Assembly: GCA_004525055.1 (NCBI GenBank)
Contig: SPDF01000146.1
Coordinates: 1 to 5,326 of the forward strand
Direction: 5' to 3'
Length of the DNA: 5,326 bases
Origin: Gemmatimonadales bacterium
GTDB taxonomy: Bacteria; Gemmatimonadota; Gemmatimonadetes; Gemmatimonadales; GWC2-71-9
Numbering within the stretch: position 1 is the first letter of the stretch; each line of letters opens with the position of its first letter. Below, in pieces: positions 1-5,326 of the stretch. Under the pieces are notes generated by a model that was not told where the DNA came from, did no database searches, and was given only the letters and a program-made list of their open reading frames with translations. The position numbers and the translations under genes are program-made.

Positions 1-54
1 ATCGGGCGGGAGGAGAGTCTGACGAGGATTCGAGCGGGCATCACCCAGGGCTGA
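1..54 (+). CDS. Possible 3' end of a plus-strand gene (partial)
   Basis: From the first base of the window, frame 1 is open for 17 codons and stops at TGA 52-54; the visible peptide ends in RIRAGITQG. The piece is far too short to show a family. It is listed because the stop lies just before a hairpin at 81-109 that would suit the end of two converging genes, and because the 1-129 stretch otherwise has no gene. A non-coding 3' region of the neighbouring lipoprotein gene is an equally simple explanation. Confidence 0.25.
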   Translation: MGREESLTRIRAGITQG

Positions 55-80
55 GGGGCACGGCGCAGGATCGGTGCAAC

Positions 81-109
81 GCGCCGGACCGAATTCACCG
101 GTTCGGCGC
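81..109. terminator. GC-rich hairpin between converging gene ends
   Basis: Arms GCGCCGGACC (81-90) and GGTTCGGCGC (100-109) pair over ten positions. One position is G.U if read as plus-strand RNA and an A-C mismatch if read as minus-strand RNA. G91-C99 could add one more pair, leaving a seven-base loop. It lies 20 bases past the stop of the minus-strand lipoprotein gene and 26 bases past the possible plus-strand stop at 54. No T-run follows on either strand, so it is not a classical intrinsic terminator. It could still act as a 3' stabilising stem or a weak bidirectional terminator. Confidence 0.35.
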
Positions 110-129
110 GCTGCCCATGATTCACAGGC

Positions 130-1299
130 TCACGAACCGCCCGGGACCAGAAGCGTACCCTCGAAGCAGCCGCGGTTTCCGACCGAGTCCTCGCACTCGA
201 ACACTGTCCCCTGCAATTTCATCCCCTGGAAATCGCCGCCACCCAGCGCCACACCGTTGATGAATTCGACCCCGCGCGGCTGCGGATACACCTTGCCGGC
301 GGTGACCAGTCCATCGAAGGTGCCGCACCAGCCCGTCGACGCCATGCAGACCTCGTAGAGAGCGTAATCGGGGCTTGTGGTGGTAAACCATCCATTCTTC
401 CCGTTGCTCGCCGTCTGTTCGCTCGGGTCGCTGGCGTAGAAGCAATTCTTCACCGTGCCTGCAAGGTCTCCCTCCTGAACGGAGAAGACGAGGCAGAAAT
501 GACTCCGGGACCGGCCGCTGGTGCCGTGTGAACTGGTTCCGATGAATTCGAACTCACGGAACTCCGAGACAAATGCGACTGGAATCTGTTGGCTCGGGCC
601 ACCGGCGAACATCAGCGGAATGGTGGCCGTGGCGCCCGGGCCGCCCTTGGGAGTTACCGTGATGGACTCCTTGAGCCAACCGGCCGCGTTTCCGTTCGAC
701 GCGCGACGAAACTTCTGGATTTCGTGGTAGGAGTACGGGGCGCCATCGGTATCGTAGACTGTGCCGTTGGTCGTCCACTGCCACGCCGAATTGTTCTCGA
801 TCAGGTTGCGGTGGAAGGTCTCGATGGTGTGGACCACACCCCGGTACTTCCATTCCTCCGCGAAATACTGGCAGAACGTCCGCCCCATCAAGTCCTCGGG
901 ACCGAAGAAGTCGTAGACGTAGATATTGATCTCGTCTCCCTGGGCGAGCAGGTTGCGCATCCTTCCCGCTGCGGTCTCGAACTCATTGAACTGCACGCTG
1001 TATTCGGGCCCGCCGCCCCCTCCACAGTTGAATATTTCTTCGGGATTCCCGTAGATGGTGAACACCTCTGCCTCCGGATCCTGGGTCGACACAATCCACT
1101 CCTGCAGTCCGAGGCGGATCAGGTGGGAATGGCCTGGCATGGCGGGCCCGTCTGTGACTGAAGGGGTGATGGCCTCTGGAGCCACGGGGCCGGCCCCCGG
1201 GGCCAATGGCGACGTGTCTTCGGAGCAGGCCGCGAGGGCCAATCCGGCGAAGAGCGCCGCGACACCGATCAAGCTGGGGCGTGCGGTCTGGTATTTCAT
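130..1299 (-). CDS. Predicted secreted lipoprotein of unknown function
   Basis: This 389-residue protein has a clear lipoprotein signal: basic MKYQTARPS, a hydrophobic stretch at about residues 10-24, and a lipobox LAAC with Cys25 as the likely lipidated residue. Residues 26-55 are a low-complexity Pro/Ala/Gly linker. The rest, about residues 57-389, looks beta-rich and aromatic and should lie outside the cytoplasm. Apart from Cys25 it has eight cysteines (92, 143, 269, 286, 318, 325, 369, 378), an even number that could form disulfides; the last six fall into close pairs. A glycine run, CGGGGG, sits at 92-97. The C-terminal GGGDFQGMKLQGTV (353-366) vaguely recalls the glycine-rich strand turns of small beta-barrel proteins, but not enough to name a family. 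The ATG is supported by AGGAG nine bases upstream. A closer ATG at 1306-1304 is out of frame and only two bases from AGGAGAC, so it is unlikely. The gene is transcribed away from the regulator at 1472 and shares its upstream region. No enzyme motif was recognised. Confidence 0.85.
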   Translation of the reverse strand: MKYQTARPSLIGVAALFAGLALAACSEDTSPLAPGAGPVAPEAITPSVTDGPAMPGHSHLIRLGLQEWIVSTQDPEAEVFTIYGNPEEIFNCGGGGGPEYSVQFNEFETAAGRMRNLLAQGDEINIYVYDFFGPEDLMGRTFCQYFAEEWKYRGVVHTIETFHRNLIENNSAWQWTTNGTVYDTDGAPYSYHEIQKFRRASNGNAAGWLKESITVTPKGGPGATATIPLMFAGGPSQQIPVAFVSEFREFEFIGTSSHGTSGRSRSHFCLVFSVQEGDLAGTVKNCFYASDPSEQTASNGKNGWFTTTSPDYALYEVCMASTGWCGTFDGLVTAGKVYPQPRGVEFINGVALGGGDFQGMKLQGTVFECEDSVGNRGCFEGTLLVPGGS

Positions 1300-1308
1300 T
1301 TGGCATGT

Positions 1309-1313
1309 CTCCT
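1309..1313 (-). promoter_or_regulatory. Ribosome binding site of the lipoprotein gene
   Basis: Read on the minus strand, AGGAG ends nine bases before the ATG at 1299-1297, close to ideal for Shine-Dalgarno pairing. It decides in favour of that ATG over the out-of-frame ATG at 1306-1304. Confidence 0.7.
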
Positions 1314-1381
1314 GCGATGAGAGAAACGGCCCCTGGAGGATCCTTCGCCATCTGGACGCGGCCGGTGGAAGGTGTAAGTTG

Positions 1382-1410
1382 GGGATCGACTCTCATGCGA
1401 GGCTGATCCC
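1382..1410. repeat. Inverted repeat GGGATC-N17-GATCCC
   Basis: Six-base perfect arms at 1382-1387 and 1405-1410 are separated by 17 bases. Inside them a second small stem, CTC (1392-1394) with GAG (1399-1401), encloses ATGC, so the whole could fold as a two-tier hairpin. It lies 83 bases upstream of the lipoprotein ATG and 62 bases upstream of the regulator ATG. It could be an operator half-site pair for a dimeric regulator, an RNA stem if transcribed, or chance. Confidence 0.35.
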
Positions 1411-1423
1411 ACTCTGAAGTGCG

Positions 1424-1445
1424 GTCAACTATTGCCTTGACAAGG
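1424..1445. repeat. Overlapping dyads around TTGAC upstream of the regulator gene
   Basis: GTCAA (1424-1428) and TTGAC (1437-1441) form an inverted repeat with eight bases between. The second arm is also part of CCTTGACAAGG (1435-1445), a perfect dyad around a central A. Together they sit 27-48 bases upstream of the ATG at 1472, where an operator or activator site would be expected. No binding protein is shown by the sequence. Confidence 0.3.
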
Positions 1446-1460
1446 GGTTGGCAGGGCATG

Positions 1461-1465
1461 GGAGG
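1461..1465 (+). promoter_or_regulatory. Ribosome binding site that sets the regulator start at 1472
   Basis: GGAGG lies six bases before ATG 1472, within the purine run 1460-1466. The in-frame TTG at 1448 has only AAGGGG directly abutting it, with no room for a normal spacer. The next residues, ALLRVLGTVDIDG, match where SARP-type proteins normally begin. The start at 1472 is therefore preferred. Confidence 0.7.
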
Positions 1466-1471
1466 GCGGCG

Positions 1472-4366
1472 ATGGCGCTGTTGCGGGTGCTTGGAACGGT
1501 TGACATCGATGGAGGCCCTGGCGACGAGAACGCCCGGGCGCTCCTGGCCAAGCCAAAACTCACCGCGCTGACCGTGTACCTCCTCTTGGCGCACCGGAAC
1601 GGCTGGTGCCGCCGCGACGAGCTCGCTGCCCTCTTCTGGCCCGAATCCGACCAAGCCCACGCCCGATCCTCCCTCAGCCAGGCCCTCTACCAAGTTCGGC
1701 AGCACCTCGGCCCTGAAAGCCTGGCGATACGGGGCGCCGAGGATGTCCGATTGACCCCCGACGCCCTCTCCTGCGACGCCCTGCAGCTCCGCCAGGCCGT
1801 CGCCGAAGGCGACGACCGCTGGGCATGCGGGTTGTATGCGGGCGAGTTCATGCCGGCATTCCATATGCCGGATGCACCCGAGTTTCATCATTGGTTGGAG
1901 GGCGTGCGGGAGTCGCTCCGGTCCCAGGCCCTGCAGAGTGCGTGGAAGGCAGCTGAGGAGGGGGAGCGGGCCGCAGACCTGGCGGGCGCGGCAGAGTGTT
2001 TCCGAGTGGCTGGTGTGCTTTCAGCCCTCGACTCGGTGGGCATCGCGCGAAGCATGGCGGGCTTGGCCCGGGTGAACGCCCATGTTGACGCGCTCGAGCT
2101 CTTCGACCGCTACGGCGCGGCGCTGCGATCCGAACTGGGCGTCGAGCCGGACGCGACTCTCTCGGACCTCGCGGACGATATTCGTCGGGCCGGGCTGGGT
2201 CGCGTCCCCGACATCAACGCGCCATCGGTTCCTGGAGAGGTAGCGTCCCGCGTCGAAGGGGGGCCACCGCGTCCGGTCGAGCGAGCCCCGTGGCAGAAAG
2301 GGGCACTGCTTCTCGTCCTCGCGGCGGTCCTCATCGCCGTGGTGGCGCAGTTGCCGTCCGTCAGGCCACGCGTCACGCCTGATCCTTCCCGCCTGCTGAT
2401 TCTTCCCTTCACCGAGGAGGGTACGGCAACAGGGGAGGACCGTACCTGGCTCACGACGACACTCCCGATCAGCCTGCGACCACTGCTGGACGGGGCGGGC
2501 GGGCTCACCGCCGTGTCTGAATCTCAGGCGACCCGGGTATTCACGGCTCATGGCCTGAATGAGGGAGGGGAACTGTCCGCGGCAAACGTTTTGCAGGTCG
2601 CCGAAGCGGTGGGCGCCGGGTACTACCTGACGGGGAGGGTGCTGCACGATGCCGGCCGGCGTCGACTCCACGCCGAGCTGGTCGAGACGGAAACGGGAGA
2701 GGCGCGGGTCGTCGTGCGCCTGCCCATTGACTCGCTCGATACATTCACGGTGGCACATCGCCTGGCGGGAGAAATCCTCATTGGGCTGTTGGGCGAAGAA
2801 TCACGCTCCCCGCAGTTGTTGTCGCAATCACTGGATGCGCTCAGGGAATACGTAGATGGGTGGGTCGCGCGGCGCGACGCGCGGTACCTGGACGCGATCC
2901 GGCACTATCAAGCCGCCATGCGTATCGACAGTACGTTCGCGCTGGCCGCGCTCGCGTACCGCGAGTCCGCGATGTGGCTCCCCGACGGCACGCCGCATCG
3001 CCTGGCCCTACTCCGTGCCGACAGCATCCTGGCGCGGTGGCCCGACCGCCTGAGCACCGCCGATCAGGCACTGGCTGCCGCCATGCTGGCTACGTACAGG
3101 AACAATGAGGACGGGCCGGCTGTCCTGACGACACTGCGGGAGGCGACCCTACGCGCCCCGGACCGCGCCTCCGCGTGGTTGCTGTTGGGCGATTTTCTCC
3201 TGCACGATGGCCGCATGCTCGGGATCCCAAACTCGATCACCCTGGGCGGGGCAGCGCTCGACAGCGCAGAACGGCTCGACAGTGCGCTGCCCGAACCCCG
3301 AAGGCACCTTGTTGAGATCCGGTTTGCGCAGCACGACACGGCGTTCGCCCGCCGCTACCTCACAGAGCACCCGCCCGACACCACCGCCTTCGATCATCTC
3401 GCATGGGTGGCGGCGGAACTTCTCGGCGACCCCATAGCGATGGAGACATTCGGGCAAATCCTCCCCACCGGTCCAACCAGGACCTGGCTCTGGATGCTGC
3501 TCTGGTCCGCGCGGGCTGGCGCGGGATTCACCCAGGCCGACAGCGCAGCTGTCCTGCTCAGCGCGAATCCTTCGCTCGACGATGTCAGTCGAGGTGAGGA
3601 ACGGTTCGTCCTTGCGCACTACCGTATCAATCGCGGCTGGCCGGTCAATGCCGAGAACACCGTCGCGACAAATGCTCACTACCCCGCTCGTCGGCACCAG
3701 GCACTGGGTCGGCTCGAGCTGGGCCTTCCGCTGCCCTCGACCTGGGTGGACCTCAGCGCCCTGGCGCAGCAAGTGATGGCCACCCTGGGCGGCCTTGATC
3801 CCATGGATCATCTCTGGGCGGACTGCCACCTCGGCGCGTGGCATGCGCTCAACGGACGGGCGCGCCTCGCCGACAGCCTCGCCAACGAACTGTCCCGGTG
3901 GAATGAAGACCCGGGTCTCCGACGCGGACCCATCGCCCGTACCTGTCCCCACGTGATTCGCGCGCTCCACGACTCGACCCCCGATTTCAGGGCCCTTCGA
4001 TTGGCCGACAGCCTGCTGCTGAGTGAGCCGGCCGCGACTCTGCGGATCGACCTGACCCGGTGGAACCTGCTGTTGGCGCGCGCCTACCGGGACCGGGGTC
4101 GGCCGGACCTCGGGCTCCCGCTCACGACCCGCCTAGGGTTCATCGTCGAGTCATCGGCGTACCAGACGCCGGCGTTACTGCTGGAGGGCGAGCTCAGTCT
4201 CGCGACTGGAGATACGGCGCGGGCGGCGCGGGCCTATGCCCTCGCGGCGGCGTTTCTCTCGGCGCCCGCGCCGGCATTGGCGGCGTCGGCAGATTCTGTG
4301 GCCGCGTTGTCCCGAGAGCTCGCGAAGTCCGCGTGCGGGGGAGATTGTGGGCCCTATCAGTGGTAG
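1472..4366 (+). CDS. Membrane-tethered SARP/BTAD-type transcriptional regulator with TolB-like and TPR-like tail
   Basis: This 964-residue protein is a predicted one-component transcription factor. Residues 1-97 resemble the OmpR/SARP winged helix, with PKLTALTVYLLLAHR, RRDELAALFWPES and ARSSLSQALYQVRQHLG. Residues about 98-240 fit a bacterial transcriptional activation (BTAD) domain, ending in YGAALRSELGVEPDATL. A Pro-rich linker and basic RAPWQK precede one membrane helix at about 277-294 (GALLLVLAAVLIAVVAQL), which would place the DNA-binding head in the cytoplasm and the rest outside. Residues about 305-435 resemble the TolB N-terminal/FlgO-like fold, with SRLLILPF and later YYLTGRV followed by LHAELVETETGEARVV. 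From about 457 the protein is helical; LDAIRHYQAAMRIDSTFALAALAY is TPR-like, and later helices repeat 'ADS'. It ends near a CGGDC pair (Cys955, Cys959). A TTG start at 1448 would add eight residues. CadC and ToxR are precedents for membrane-bound regulators; signal and targets are unknown. Confidence 0.88.
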   Translation: MALLRVLGTVDIDGGPGDENARALLAKPKLTALTVYLLLAHRNGWCRRDELAALFWPESDQAHARSSLSQALYQVRQHLGPESLAIRGAEDVRLTPDALSCDALQLRQAVAEGDDRWACGLYAGEFMPAFHMPDAPEFHHWLEGVRESLRSQALQSAWKAAEEGERAADLAGAAECFRVAGVLSALDSVGIARSMAGLARVNAHVDALELFDRYGAALRSELGVEPDATLSDLADDIRRAGLGRVPDINAPSVPGEVASRVEGGPPRPVERAPWQKGALLLVLAAVLIAVVAQLPSVRPRVTPDPSRLLILPFTEEGTATGEDRTWLTTTLPISLRPLLDGAGGLTAVSESQATRVFTAHGLNEGGELSAANVLQVAEAVGAGYYLTGRVLHDAGRRRLHAELVETETGEARVVVRLPIDSLDTFTVAHRLAGEILIGLLGEESRSPQLLSQSLDALREYVDGWVARRDARYLDAIRHYQAAMRIDSTFALAALAYRESAMWLPDGTPHRLALLRADSILARWPDRLSTADQALAAAMLATYRNNEDGPAVLTTLREATLRAPDRASAWLLLGDFLLHDGRMLGIPNSITLGGAALDSAERLDSALPEPRRHLVEIRFAQHDTAFARRYLTEHPPDTTAFDHLAWVAAELLGDPIAMETFGQILPTGPTRTWLWMLLWSARAGAGFTQADSAAVLLSANPSLDDVSRGEERFVLAHYRINRGWPVNAENTVATNAHYPARRHQALGRLELGLPLPSTWVDLSALAQQVMATLGGLDPMDHLWADCHLGAWHALNGRARLADSLANELSRWNEDPGLRRGPIARTCPHVIRALHDSTPDFRALRLADSLLLSEPAATLRIDLTRWNLLLARAYRDRGRPDLGLPLTTRLGFIVESSAYQTPALLLEGELSLATGDTARAARAYALAAAFLSAPAPALAASADSVAALSRELAKSACGGDCGPYQW
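2300..2353 (+). other. Predicted transmembrane helix of the regulator
   Basis: These 18 codons encode residues 277-294, an uninterrupted hydrophobic run with no charged residue, flanked by Arg and Lys on the N-terminal side (RAPWQK) and by PSVRPRV after it. The positive-inside rule gives a cytoplasmic N-terminus, as needed for a DNA-binding head. It is the only segment of this kind in the protein. Confidence 0.75.
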
Positions 4367-4471
4367 GACCTCTCAGTTGATTCGATCCACCCGAACTACC
4401 TAGAGCGGGAACCGGCACCATGCGCGTGGCCATCATTCAAGCCGAGCTCTCCCCGACTCTGGCGGTTGGCC
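4367..4471. other. Gap between converging genes
   Basis: This gap separates the stop of the plus-strand regulator gene and the stop of the minus-strand RCC1 gene. No strong stem-loop or T-run was found on either strand, so how transcription ends here cannot be read from the sequence. Short open frames crossing it have no convincing ribosome binding site and run antisense into the RCC1 gene. Confidence 0.5.
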
Positions 4472-5326
4472 TCACGGATTTTGTCGAACCGGCTGAACCG
4501 GGAAGTAGTGTTCGTAGTACCATGCGCTCGACCGATCCTGTATTTCACCGTAGCAGTAGGCCTGACCATCGACCAGGCGCAGGCAAAACTCACTGTTGGA
4601 GGCGAAGCTCTCAACCGGTAGCCCACTGACGCCGAGAACGGGCGCCAGCGCCTCGAGTCCGGCGCCTTCCCACCGCCCCTGTTGGCCACTTGCCTGGACA
4701 ACCTGGGCCCATTGCCAACCGGCCGAGAGCGAAAGCGCGCCGGTCAAGACCTCCGTGGGAAGCAAGACGTCAGGCCCCACCTCATCCTCCCCCCAGCACC
4801 ACACCTTCCCCTCAGCTTCTCGGCCGCAGGCGAACCCATCCACTACGGCGATCTCGACGAAGCGATGGCCGCCGCTCACCACGACCGGAGTCGCTGAAGA
4901 ATCGGTGGTCCCGTCACCCAACGGACCGGGCCCCCAACAGGCAGCTGTCGAATCCGCATGCAAGCCACAGACGGTGATGCCTCCGCGGGCGAACCGACCA
5001 TCGATCGACAGCAGCGTGAAATGCGGGGAGCTCGCGACTTGGGCCACGCCCCCAGGAGGGGACCAGCACCAGGCCGTAGAATCGCTAAGAGCGATTCCGC
5101 AGTAGCCGAGGGAGATGTTTGTACCGACAATTCCCCGGATCGGCGGGAGCCCAGGCACTGAAGACATGCTCGGGCTGGCTTCGTTGGCACACCAAGTGCC
5201 GCCCGACAAATCCGTGGCGCAAACGGAGGTGAAGCTGACCGCCACCTCACCGAACTCCCTCGAATCGTCAACCAAGCCTGGGCTTTCGTCCGTCCATCCA
5301 AACTGCGGCAAGTGCGAAGCGGGGGA
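4472..5326 (-). CDS. RCC1-repeat beta-propeller protein, 5' end outside the window
   Basis: The frame is open from the right edge to TGA 4474-4472, giving 284 residues. A TTG at 5311-5309 could be read as a start, but it falls within the repeat-rich region and the frame continues upstream without a stop, so the gene very likely extends past the window. Counting from that TTG codon, the unit 'C-x9-C-W-G' recurs: C31/C41, C71/C82 (one residue longer), C115/C125, C162/C172 and C243/C253, about 40-47 residues apart. Between the third and fourth lies LGDGTTDSSATPVVV, the typical linker of bacterial RCC1 repeats. A sixth unit around 190-230 has lost both cysteines. RCC1 repeats fold into beta-propeller blades, and cysteine pairing suggests an exported protein with one disulfide per blade. 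The missing start may carry a signal or lipoprotein peptide plus further blades. The exact role is unknown; bacterial RCC1 proteins are thought to act in binding. The gene converges on the regulator gene and is not in an operon with it. Confidence 0.85.
   Translation of the reverse strand, partial: SPASHLPQFGWTDESPGLVDDSREFGEVAVSFTSVCATDLSGGTWCANEASPSMSSVPGLPPIRGIVGTNISLGYCGIALSDSTAWCWSPPGGVAQVASSPHFTLLSIDGRFARGGITVCGLHADSTAACWGPGPLGDGTTDSSATPVVVSGGHRFVEIAVVDGFACGREAEGKVWCWGEDEVGPDVLLPTEVLTGALSLSAGWQWAQVVQASGQQGRWEGAGLEALAPVLGVSGLPVESFASNSEFCLRLVDGQAYCYGEIQDRSSAWYYEHYFPVQPVRQNP

Larger units (their letters stand above)
1300..1447. promoter_or_regulatory. Divergent intergenic control region
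   Basis: This gap separates the start codons of two divergent genes and must hold both promoters. No pair of -35 and -10 boxes with normal spacing was found on either strand, which is unsurprising in a GC-rich genome whose promoter consensus may differ. It contains three short dyads: AGGATCCT at 1337-1344, GGGATC/GATCCC at 1382-1410, and overlapping TTGAC-based repeats at 1424-1445. The layout of a regulator facing away from another gene is the usual one for autoregulation plus control of the neighbour, which is inferred here. Confidence 0.6.

Noticed and set aside
589..1161. 190-codon plus-strand open frame opposite the lipoprotein gene
   Set aside because: The minus strand has a signal peptide, lipobox and ribosome binding site; the plus-strand frame has none and no recognisable fold.
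1337..1344. Palindrome AGGATCCT
   Set aside because: An eight-base palindrome in a 148-base region is weak evidence on its own; there is no second copy and no link to a known binding site.
1437..1442. Perfect TTGACA, the sigma-70 -35 consensus
   Set aside because: A -10 box at normal spacing would fall in the GC-rich ribosome binding site near 1460 (GGGAGG), and transcription would begin at or past the ATG, leaving no leader. It is more simply part of the dyad there.
1448..1471. TTG-initiated extension of the regulator by eight residues
   Set aside because: The TTG lacks a properly spaced ribosome binding site, while ATG 1472 has GGAGG six bases upstream and matches the usual start of the family.
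983..1891. 302-codon open frame on the minus strand spanning the divergent region
   Set aside because: It covers the starts of two well-supported divergent genes in other frames, has no recognisable domain, and its composition is that of an antisense shadow in GC-rich DNA.
2021..2758. 245-codon minus-strand open frame inside the regulator gene
   Set aside because: It is antisense to the BTAD, membrane helix and TolB-like coding sequence; the translation is Arg- and Pro-rich without motifs, as expected of a shadow.
3149..3970. 273-codon minus-strand open frame inside the regulator gene
   Set aside because: It is fully antisense to the coding tail of the regulator, whose helical repeats are clearly the real protein; no domain or ribosome binding site supports the opposite frame.
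4596..5105. 169-codon plus-strand open frame opposite the RCC1 gene
   Set aside because: The minus-strand frame shows regular RCC1 repeats; the plus-strand product is Ser/Pro-rich and without motifs.
5309..5311. TTG as the true start of the RCC1 gene
   Set aside because: The frame is open upstream to the window edge, no signal peptide follows the TTG although the protein appears to be exported, and the repeats begin almost at once. A truncated gene fits better.

Overview
This window is GC-rich and looks like chromosomal DNA from an environmental bacterium, most probably of the Gemmatimonadota or a similar GC-rich soil or sediment lineage. That placement is an inference from protein style. 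There is a SARP-type regulator carrying the FWPES and ARSSLSQAL motifs, tethered to the membrane and followed by a TolB-like and TPR-like tail rich in 'ADS' tripeptides. It sits beside a lipoprotein with no recognisable family and a bacterial RCC1 protein with paired cysteines. There is no phylogenetic marker gene, so the assignment is tentative.

Layout, left to right. Positions 1-54 may hold the last 17 codons of a plus-strand gene that begins outside the window. A GC-rich hairpin follows at 81-109, between that possible gene end and the 3' end of the first complete gene. Positions 130-1299 (minus) encode a 389-residue predicted lipoprotein of unknown function with eight cysteines besides the lipidated one. 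Positions 1300-1471 are a divergent intergenic region with a good ribosome binding site on each side and several small dyads, but no convincing sigma-70 promoter. Positions 1472-4366 (plus) encode a 964-residue regulator: winged helix, BTAD domain, one membrane helix, TolB-like domain and a long helical repeat tail. After a 105-bp gap with no clear terminator, 4472-5326 (minus) holds the C-terminal part of an RCC1-repeat protein whose 5' end lies beyond the right edge.

A working picture, which is inference only: the regulator is a one-component transmembrane transcription factor of the CadC/ToxR type, but built on a SARP/BTAD head, with a sensory part outside the cytoplasm. The divergently transcribed lipoprotein gene is its most obvious candidate target. 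The RCC1 protein is convergent with the regulator and need not be functionally linked. No mobile element, CRISPR array, tRNA or rRNA gene was seen.
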